A stretch of DNA of 64,000 bases from Multifurca ochricompacta. Lineage: Eukaryota; Basidiomycota; Agaricomycetes; Russulales; Russulaceae. Shown here piece by piece: positions 56,596-64,000 of this stretch. Where the stretch lies: contig WTXG01000027.1 of the NCBI GenBank assembly GCA_022496185.1, positions 62,001-126,000 of the forward strand, written 5' to 3'. Every line of letters begins with the position of its first letter. Within the stretch, counting starts at the first letter, position 1. Under the pieces are notes generated by a model that was given only the letters and a program-made list of their open reading frames with translations, was not told the origin of the DNA and did not search any database. The translations under genes were made by a program, and so were the position numbers.

Positions 56596-58555
56596 CTATG
56601 CACCTGCATTCGCCTCAGCGCGATATGCTTCTTCTGCAGCTCTCAAGGCATTCGCGAACACCGTGTCCAGCCAGCTGACGTCCTCCATCCCGACGCTGAC
56701 GCGCACGAGCGACCTGGGTACCCCATACTGCGCTGCCCAGTCGAGCTCACCATAGTGCGCGAGGATCGTGTATGGGCACGCTAGGGTGAAGTTGGTGCCG
56801 AGGCTAGGGCCCTTGTCACATGCAAGCGCGTCGTAGAACGCCTCTGCCGCGCCCTGGCTTACGAACGAGAGCGAGAACAAGCCACCGAAGCCACCACCGG
56901 GTAAACGGCGCGCAGCGTAATGCTCGGCGGTTTGCCACTTGGGGTAGAAGACGTCGGTGATCGATGACGATGGTTTCTGAGAGGCCGCATGTAAAAAGTC
57001 GCATACGCGCTCGGCATTTACGTCAATTTGTGCCGCACGTCGCGAGAAATTTCGCGAGTTGCGTTCCATGAAGATGGCGTCCTCGTCGTAGAAGATATCT
57101 TCATATCTTATAAGCAGTCGCTCCCTGAGCGAGGCGTATTGCTTGCGCGCGGGGTTCAAGACGAGGCTGCGATAGGCATCAGCTCCACAGAAGCAGGGAG
57201 GAAAAGATTACTGAAGATTACTGCCTACCTGCCGCCCATGACATTTGAGTCCCCACTGAAGAGCTTTGTTAAGCTGGTCACCACAATGTCCGCGAACGGC
57301 AAAGTTTCGACATTGACGAAGTTTCCGATGCTGTCATCAATGACAATCAAGAAGTCGTACTTATCCGCGAGGGCGCGCAGGCGCGGAAGATCGGCGGAGC
57401 GCAGAAGCGGGTTCGAAGGAAACTCTGTGAAAAGCGCGAGGATTGGTGGTTCGTCGGGATGTTCTGCTTGTTCTGCTTCAAGAATCTCCTCCAACTCGTC
57501 GATGGAAGAGTCCAAACCATGGCCCAGAAAGTAACATCCGGGGCCCCACTTCTCCAGGACCTTGACTGTATCAGTATAAGGGAAGCTGGAAGCGAGGAAA
57601 GCCTCAGGGAGTGTCCGTTAATTCGGTTGATATGAACACATACCCAAAGCAGACACTCTTTTTATCACCCCTGACATCTAGAGCAAGTTGATGCGCCGAC
57701 CAAATGGCACTCATCCCGGTTGGAAAGAGGAATACATCATGCTCCGTGATTGCAACCCCGCGTACGCTTTGCGTAACCTCAACTTCGCCGTTGATGGCAC
57801 TCTCGTCGCGTACGAGCACACCTGCGATGCGGCGCCGCAAGGCACCTTTTGCCTTCTTGGCTAAAGCAACATCGAGGTTGCGTCCATAACGCTCCTCGAG
57901 ATATACAGCCTGGTCCGTTTCTAGTGGCTGTGCACCATTAGGAGTATAACGAGACGACTTAGAAGCATAATGGCGATGTGCCATGGGTTTGAGATGCGTA
58001 GGAGTAGAAGGGGGCGATGCGGCTAATGTGAGAGCAGCGAGACACTGCGTGGCAAGTCTGCTCGAGACTCCGAGGCCGGTGTGTTGCCAGAATTGTTTGG
58101 CTATGGAAAATTTGTCCTCCAGGAATAGTACGAGGAAGATGCAGAGGTTGTCGGAGATGCAGTGCTGCACGACGCGGGCAGAAACATCGCGTGCAGCTAG
58201 GAATGCGCGGCACGCTTCTGCAGATTTTCGAGATGGAAAGAGTAGAGACCTCTCTGAGGATGTGCCGAACTTTTGTTCGAGGAGAGAGGAGAGCTGTGTG
58301 CAAAACGAAAACAAGTGAGCTGACGAAAAGTTGCAGTAGTAGGCCGCATGAGAAACGCAGAATGCAGCAGCCCCTCACCTTCTTGATGTTTAGATGTATA
58401 AAAAACCGAGGATATCCTGACTGCATGACGTCCACCACACGCGCTTCGCCTTCTTCATATCCGACATTATCCACCCACTTGGGGAGTGAGACCGAGATGG
58501 CGTGTTCTGTGAAAGCAGGAATCGGATTGCCGAGAGTGTTTTGTGAAGGGGCCAT
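56596..58555 (-). CDS. STR2: Cystathionine gamma-synthase
   Basis: Exons 58555-58379, 58293-57644, 57585-57229 and 57166-56596 give 584 residues in frame. This PLP enzyme joins O-acetyl- or O-succinylhomoserine with cysteine to cystathionine in transsulfuration towards methionine. Family features: the N-terminal extension of about 230 residues ([15 protein letters not shown], then PRFFIHLNI) typical of fungal STR2, [31 protein letters not shown], the substrate and cofactor region [15 protein letters not shown], and [10 protein letters not shown]. The PLP-binding lysine is in [18 protein letters not shown] (about residue 382). C-terminal blocks are [11 protein letters not shown] and [14 protein letters not shown]. 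The gene sits in tandem with SDS23 on the same strand. Confidence 0.93.
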
Positions 58556-58768
58556 GGGTGTTAGAATTAGAATTAGAAACAAAGGATGAGATTAAAATTT
58601 TATCGGAAGGTGTTGTTTAGTACCAGCGCTGAACCTTTCAACATTTCATTTAAATTCAATTCACGGCATCTCATACAAGCATTCGACATAAGTGTAGTAC
58701 AAAATACAGTATCAGCGAGGACAAGGTTCACAATCATATACACCAATATTGGTGTCCACCGCTCCTTG

Positions 58769-60673
58769 TCAGACAACCCTTGGCCCACTAGTACGCCGAA
58801 GACTTCCTCTGGAAGTAGTGCGTACAAGATCTGCAAAGCTACCGGACGTGGAGCCATGACTAGAAGCAGACGAAGCGCGCCTATGGCGTTGCATCCTCCC
58901 CGGATCCACGTTAGGAATGTTGGCAACGCGGGCAAAAAGCGAGAGGACTGCCGGGATTAGTTTCAATGGGTGAGTTGTATGAGTGCATAAGGAGCTACTC
59001 ACTATCACCAATCGAGACAACGCCGGACAAATTGCCACGCATGCCTGTGGACGGCGATGCAGAGCCAGATGTCTCGGAGGTCACGAACAAGCGGCACGCA
59101 TTCGCTGAGAAGCAGAGAACAAAAAGCTGAGAAGAGGGCAACAGATGAGAGGTCGATGGACTTACTAGCAAGTAACTTCTCAATTGTATAGGCTAATGTG
59201 GAGGACGGGAACACGCTGTATACTGTGTAATCGCGTATGAGAATTCAGTAGAGCCAGTTGAGGAGGAAGCAAGACCGGGATATTTGTCAGCTCCATCCGT
59301 ACAGCCTTGAGGCATCTTTTGAAAGCAATATGATTAGTGGTAGTGATGGCGAAAAAAAGAGCTAAGGGAACCTTAATCTGTGAAACGAGTTGATGGATGG
59401 GCATTGTCAAGATTTGGTTGCTTTGCGACGGTACGACCGTCTTCCAATGTAAATCGCTGTTAGTAAACGAGGCCGCGCCAACGACGCGATCCGCACCGAC
59501 CTGTCCAATGTCCGTAACGCTGATGGCGCTCAGCAAGCTTCCGCCTTCCTCCTCCAACACGGCAACGCTACTCACACCCAGATCACTCATCATCCGCATC
59601 GCCTCCAGTACGCTACTGCCTGAATGTGCCGCGACAACCTCATTATGCAGGTTTAATGAGGGGAGTGGCAACGAGCTGAGCGGATTAGAGGCATATCGAA
59701 GGAAGGACGAAGACGGCTGCACAGATAACAACGGTGGCACCACTCCGCCCGACGAGCGGGCAAAAGCGCTGAAGTAGGCGAGCAGGCGTCGATCAGAGAT
59801 CGTGCCAAGGTGCGACTCGGAAGACTCGGGGGGTGACTTGACAAGAACTGGATGGAGGTAGCTTGACCTCCAGCTCAGGTCTTATGTGAAGGATGACGCA
59901 CCTCGATGTGTACCAGAAGAAAAGACAGCGAGAAGGGCGATCACAGACGCATCGTGAGGGAGCTCTACGAGTGAGTTCTTCTCGGAAAGATCTAAGGTAA
60001 GGTGGAGCGTTAAAAATCATGATAGAGGGTTTGAGAACGATGCAAAAACTCGACGGACTGCCTACGAGCCGTACGGGAACGTGGCCTGCCCTTGCAGCTT
60101 CCAGGATTTGAGCGACCCGCGGATGTCCTTGTAGGTGTTCATGGGTATACGTGTGTTGGGTTGCAGCAAAGGTTAGGAACGCATTCACGTCTGCAAACTG
60201 AAGCACTTCAAAGTTCGTGTCGTGTCGTATGAAGGAATAAGCTCCCCAGGACGTACGTCAAACAAGCCAGAGTAGTGCGTGTCGGCGTTGGTAGACTTGA
60301 CGGCGAGACATGAAGTTCCCTGGGATAGTAGGAGCTGGCATAGGCCTCCGGGGTCAGCTCGAAAAGTGCAGAAGGTAGAGGTTCAAGCCCACATCACAAG
60401 CTTCTTCGACCGGAATCTCACTATCGACCGCAACTACCGGGCCCTCGACCAAGGCTAATAGTAGCAACGTTAGGGTTCAGTTACAGCCAGCTTCAGAACC
60501 CCGGAAAAGCCAATCGAGAAGATCCACGAACCTTGAGCGGTCGTCGTTTCCCAAACGCGGACCCATTCTTCACTTTCTACGTTGGGTGCGGTAACAAAGC
60601 GAATGCTGGCCGGACTGGCGCTGCGGCGACTATGGATGCTTGACACAGACATGCGTTTACTCGACGGGGCCAT
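58769..60673 (-). CDS. SDS23: CBS-domain protein SDS23/SDS24 family
   Basis: Eleven exons on the minus strand: 60673-60532, 60454-60393, 60334-60257, 60197-60059, 59991-59902, 59847-59501, 59440-59372, 59315-59276, 59222-59166, 59104-59003 and 58947-58769. Together they give 434 residues in frame. Sds23/Moc1 in fission yeast and Sds23/24 in budding yeast are CBS-domain regulators of PP2A-type phosphatases, linking nutrition to cell cycle and cell separation. Blocks match the family in order: VEGPVVAVDSEIPVEEACD, YSGLFDFADVNAFLTF, KNSLVELPHDASVIALLAVF, SSGTHRVLVKS, GTISDRRLLAYF, SSVLEAMRMMSDLGVSSVAV, ISVTDIGQ, VFPSSTLAYTIEKLLA and LSGVVSIGDILSLFARV. It ends with a Ser/Arg-rich tail after MQRHRRASSASS. 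Exon 4 appears to end at an unusual GTCCGT donor. Confidence 0.9.
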
Positions 60674-60871
60674 TTGAGTTAAGATATTAACGCGAGGTGT
60701 AACAGTATATACGGATGACTGCAATTAGTTTCCAACTGTGAGGAGTGAAGCCTCTATCTATCTCCATAGCCATCACCCTCGAGTCGGACGGAACCAAAAG
60801 ATCTAGTCTCCACTACTCTGTCACATACATAATCAGATCAAAAGGTAAATATACTTAACAAGGTAAATTAA

Positions 60872-61480
60872 TCAAACAACTCTAGCTTTTCCTTTGTCGG
60901 ATGGGCCAGCAACGCTCACGGTATCACTGTAATTTGTCATGACATAAGTGGGAGAATGAAGCAGGTAAAGAACCCACAATGCACGAGCGGAGGACAACGA
61001 CTGCATAACCTCCTCATCTTCCGGAATTGAGTGCCTTGGGAAGATCTCTAGTCTGTTCCTGCCACGTAAATAGTCTATTCTACGAAGGCCGCTGCTTCTC
61101 TCCTCTTCGGTCCTCGCCCGATCCTCAAAGGCTTCTCCAACTTCTCTACGTCTATCGTCGTTTAGCCGGGTCCACTCGCGTTGACTGGATGACTTCCGCA
61201 GGTCGGTGCCGATTGTCTTTAATACGTCTTCCACGGTGACGCCAATCCCCGGCCCCTTGTCCGAGGCGCGAACTTCGATGTTGTGCGGGTAACCTTGTTC
61301 GTTTTCGAGAACCAGCACGTGGACTGGGGGATGAACAGCGGGGGAGTAAAACTCTTCAGCTGGGAGCCCGAAGTCATGATCTACGATTTGATTGGAAATA
61401 TCAAACTTAAGAAGATATTTCATGAGGACCGGGTGAATAATGAGGGGAAGCGGTTCGCCCTTCAATCGAAAATCAGTCAT
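60872..61480 (-). CDS. DUF6699-like protein (possibly the last exon of the upstream gene)
   Basis: A 202-codon frame without introns. The pattern IHPVLMKYLLKFDIS, PAVHPPVHVLVLENE, GIGVTVEDVLKTIGTDLRK, and a charged helix LNDDRRREVGEAFEDRART followed by GLRRIDYLRGRNRLE resembles the DUF6699 domain of mushroom proteins. There an HPxL start, a beta-rich middle, and a VTVxDVL helix are usual. Its start ATG (61480) is only five bases after the TAG of the upstream frame. A 58-nt intron with good borders (61517-61460, GTATGG...GAAG) would join the two in frame into one protein of about 565 residues. I therefore hold the separate-gene model only loosely. Confidence 0.65.
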   Translation of the reverse strand: MTDFRLKGEPLPLIIHPVLMKYLLKFDISNQIVDHDFGLPAEEFYSPAVHPPVHVLVLENEQGYPHNIEVRASDKGPGIGVTVEDVLKTIGTDLRKSSSQREWTRLNDDRRREVGEAFEDRARTEEERSSGLRRIDYLRGRNRLEIFPRHSIPEDEEVMQSLSSARALWVLYLLHSPTYVMTNYSDTVSVAGPSDKGKARVV

Positions 61481-61484
61481 CCGC

Positions 61485-62942
61485 CTATCCGCCTAACCGT
61501 GCAAAGGGACACCATACGCTGAGTTCAGTTTGCGCGTGGAAAGTCATCTTCTGCTCTTCGGCGACCACTTCTTCATCTTCATCCCTTAAGAGCGCGACTG
61601 GTGGATGACCTAATCAATTCCAACAGCGCAAGAAGAATACACAGCACATACCGCCTTTCTCGGACTGCACGGGAATCTCGTTTTGACGCAAGAAGTTTTC
61701 CACAGCGTCCGCAGTTAAGACATCCTGTCAGGAGAGTAAAGGGACGCATCTCAAATAGGAATCAGTACTTGTACTCACCACTCCCTCGATCAACTTCAGG
61801 TCGTCTTCGTGGGCAATCGCTATCTCCTGGTCCGGACATTGCTACGAGCGCAGCGAATTGGAGTAAAATCAAAGGATGTATACGCTGTACTTACTTCCGC
61901 AATGTAGTCTAGAACCCCGACGAGTGGATCACGATACTGAGAGACAATCAAACCGGTCAGCTGTGTTGAAAAGCCAGTGTATCTACCTCGGGTACATCTG
62001 GCTCTCGGACGAGCTCAATCGATGGTTCCGGCTCATTGTCGGGGTCGTCTGGACGATGCTCTGCGAAGGCCTTCATCTTTGTGTAAAAAGGGAGAATACG
62101 CTTAGCCCGAAAGCCTCTGATGAACACACAGTGTGTCATCTCTGTATTCTGTTTCCCATAGTCTCAGCGTTGGTAAATAACCGTTGCTCCCGACGACGCA
62201 CCTCATTCGGTTCGCTGTTATGGGGCTGACCTGTGGCCGGCCATTGGAACCTGGCACTTGCATTCCTTGTAATTTGGAAGGTTATTGGGATTTCTGTGTC
62301 CCAGGGGCAGTTCACAAATGCGGCCATCGCCCATGAACTAGTTCGATCACAACCCGTGACTAAAACAATGTCCTCCAACTTGGCGTCGAAGTTGTTCGCG
62401 AACACGAATTCCAACCAGCTGTCGCAATGCTTGCGGATATACGTCTCGAATGCTTTGGTTCGGATAGCGTCTTCACGATGTCCGTTGAAGGGTAGTAATA
62501 GAAAGGCACCCTTGTTCCTTCTGCACTTAAATGAGACGTGCGTACCCTCATCGGGTCCACTTAGCAATCCTTGTCAGGGAGCGGATGGAATGAGATGGAT
62601 TGCTGTCACATACGCCGCCTGCCAGTGAATCTGACTTCCAGTCCCAGAATCTCTGACTACTGCGGATGAACAGTGATCTCCGCGAGGTAGATGCAGAGTG
62701 CGGATATTCCCAAATTCACCCATGTTGAGGGGTACAAAATCAGGTGGGACGCCATACCCTCCTTGCATGGGGTGATTGGCAGGAAGTAGAGCGTTGAACA
62801 TCCGAAGAAAGTGGCCTTGGCGTACATATCCAACGTCGCCTATTCGGACTTGGTCATAAAGACCGGCAGGATTTGGTTCCCATAAGGCATGCCCATAATA
62901 GAGACTCGCGAGCTGCTCCCGATAAACGTCGTAATAGGCCAT
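61485..62942 (-). CDS. Mushroom-family protein of unknown function (N-terminus MAYYDVYREQLA)
   Basis: Exons 62942-62614, 62559-62202, 62139-61987, 61936-61895, 61841-61779, 61724-61652 and 61609-61485 give 380 residues if it stops at its own TAG. The N-terminal block MAYYDVYREQLASLYYGHAL, WEPNPAGLYDQVRIGDVGYV and LRMFNALLPANHP is typical of an unnamed family that is abundant in Agaricomycetes. So is the later block KRRNKGAFLLLPF-like with REDAIRTKAFETYIRKH and EDIVLVTGCDRTSSWAMAAF. The last exons encode short acidic stretches (QEIAIAHEDDLKLIEG). No catalytic domain is recognised. The last exon could instead splice into the DUF6699-like frame downstream. Confidence 0.7.
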
Positions 62943-63206
62943 AAGTCACAGTGAGGATGAGTAGATAGGCGTACTCCTTTAACGCAAGTGACCAGCCGTT
63001 TAGCAAGAGCGCCAACACCGCTCAGTATAAGATTGGGACAGCTTATCCAGCCATAATTGATTAGTACGGCCAATGTGGTAGCTAACCAGGGACATGAACA
63101 TGTGCCGTGCCATGCCATGCGAACGTCCGGGGTTTGGGAGTTTAAACCTTGACCTTGACCCTTACATCGCATCTACAGTTTGTCTACGGACGACGGTAAC
63201 AACACG
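62943..63206. promoter_or_regulatory. Divergent promoter between the mushroom-family gene and the VPS3-like gene
   Basis: A 264-bp gap between two divergent ATGs. No clear TATA box is visible. It must serve both genes if the two start codons are right. Confidence 0.45.
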
Positions 63207-64000
63207 ATGACCTCCTCCAATTCGTCTATACCATTGGACATCCCGCCATACCAAGTCCAACCTCTCATATCAAGCATCCTCGAAACCTATGGTCTGCTTA
63301 CTTTTCGCCGTCTCGCCTTCCAACTTCAAGACCTGAGCACAACTCATCTTTCAAGGTTCCGGTCCCGATACCTCGGACACTCCGTTTTCCGTCGAAGCCA
63401 AGTGTGTGCAGGCTTTGGGTAAGTGTTATTGTTTCATCCAGGAATGCCTTATCCTGTGTCAGACTGATATCTTCTCAGGCTCTGAAATATATGTCGGTTG
63501 CTCCAACGGCGACCTTCTCCGCTTTGCACTGCAAGCAGATGGACCTGACAAAGTGAACGCATCTGCTCTATCTCGTATTTCATCGTTCTGATACTACATA
63601 GCCAGAATCATACACCCTTTTATCTCAACAGACCCTTCCAACAGGCAAACAAGTAGATGAAATCGTGCTAACCCCAAGTATCTCAAAAGCGCTGATTCTC
63701 AGCGGTATGTGGTTGAAATATCTTGCCTAGCCCTTCTTGAACCTGGGCAGACCGCCAGATTTTCTTTTACATTATCCCTTCTTTGGAACCTGTCCCAGGC
63801 ATCAAGCCTATTCGAAATGTGATGTCTTTCGGAGTAGACCACCGACATATCGCGAGACCGGCGCCGTCGATGGACTCCCCATTACCTGTTATGCCCATCG
63901 ATTTTTGTGTGGTGAAGCGTACTGGTATTGTTCTCTATAATCTACGGGAAAGCTTATTGTACCAAAAGGTTGGCAAGATTTCTTCACGCTTTGGTGACTT
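63207..64000 (+). CDS. CNH-domain endosomal tethering protein, VPS3/TGFBRAP1-like, 5' part (cut by window end)
   Basis: Exons 63207-63291, 63356-63418, 63479-63552, 63602-63704 and 63751-63968 join in frame, and the gene continues beyond 64000. The N-terminus reads IPPYQVQPLISSILE, then LGSEIYVGCSNGDLLRFALQ and LPTGKQVDEIVLTPSISKAL. These are followed by FFYIIPSLEPVPGIKPIRNV and CVVKRTGIVLYNLRESLLYQ. This succession of beta-propeller strands is the CNH (citron homology) domain of the VPS3/VPS39/TGFBRAP1 family. These proteins are CORVET or HOPS subunits that tether endosomes and vacuoles through Rab proteins. The resemblance is strongest to TGFBRAP1/Vps3, but the clathrin-repeat C-terminus needed to tell it from VPS39 is outside the window. 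Confidence 0.78.

Noticed and set aside
60370..60400. GGTTCAAGCCC resembling a tRNA T-loop
   Set aside because: It lies within an intron of SDS23 on the other strand, and I could not find a matching acceptor stem or anticodon arm.

Overview
The window is nuclear DNA from a filamentous basidiomycete, most likely an Agaricomycete. Almost every gene has many short introns (mostly 42-125 nt). Gene density is moderate. Several protein families seen here are expanded mainly in mushrooms: DUF6535 membrane proteins, a DUF6699 protein, and a protein beginning MAYYDVYREQLA. The only proton pump here is the plant-like plasma-membrane H+-ATPase type. No rRNA, tRNA, CRISPR array or prokaryotic signal was recognised. 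All gene identities come from reading the sequence and recalling families; no search was run. Exon coordinates were derived by hand from splice signals and family consensus.

Layout, 1-8.2 kb: the 3' end of a trehalose-6-phosphate phosphatase-type gene (+), then a rearranged block. A perilipin-like gene (-, 1781-2488) and a TBC/Rab-GAP gene (+, 2823-4800) are intact or nearly so. The perilipin segment (about 1238-2770) is repeated as a direct copy at about 5556-7229. That copy has lost about 106 codons and carries a 316-bp solo LTR with a CCATC target duplication. The direct copy is bracketed by an inverted repeat of the TBC gene's 3' end (4708-5533 and 7338-8181). 8.8-12.2 kb: plant-type H+-ATPase (-, 999 codons). 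12.2-16 kb: gene-poor. 16-21.2 kb: condensin subunit CND1/CAP-D2 (+, 16 exons, two apparent 1-nt frame breaks). 21.9-24.2 kb: phosphatidylinositol-4-phosphate 5-kinase MSS4 (-), convergent with CND1.

27-47.5 kb is an accessory island made almost only of DUF6535 genes and their remains. It holds one intact full-length copy (41070-43029), one full-length copy with a single frame break (27155-29058), and a nearly identical inverted pair of truncated copies (31262-32346 minus, 37577-38593 plus). It also holds three decayed relics (about 34.4, 44.1 and 46.1 kb). The island lies between conserved single-copy genes, MSS4 on the left and MAM33 on the right.

48-64 kb is housekeeping again: mitochondrial p32/MAM33 (-), a proline-rich Zn2Cys6 factor (-), a doubtful small gene (-), a 472-codon single-exon protein of unknown function (-), cystathionine gamma-synthase STR2 (-), the CBS-domain protein SDS23/24 (-), and two abutting mushroom-family reading frames that may be one gene (-). 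It ends with the 5' part of a CNH-domain VPS3/TGFBRAP1-like endosomal tethering protein (+), cut by the window end. The housekeeping genes do not form an obvious pathway. The interest lies in the rearranged left block and the DUF6535 island.
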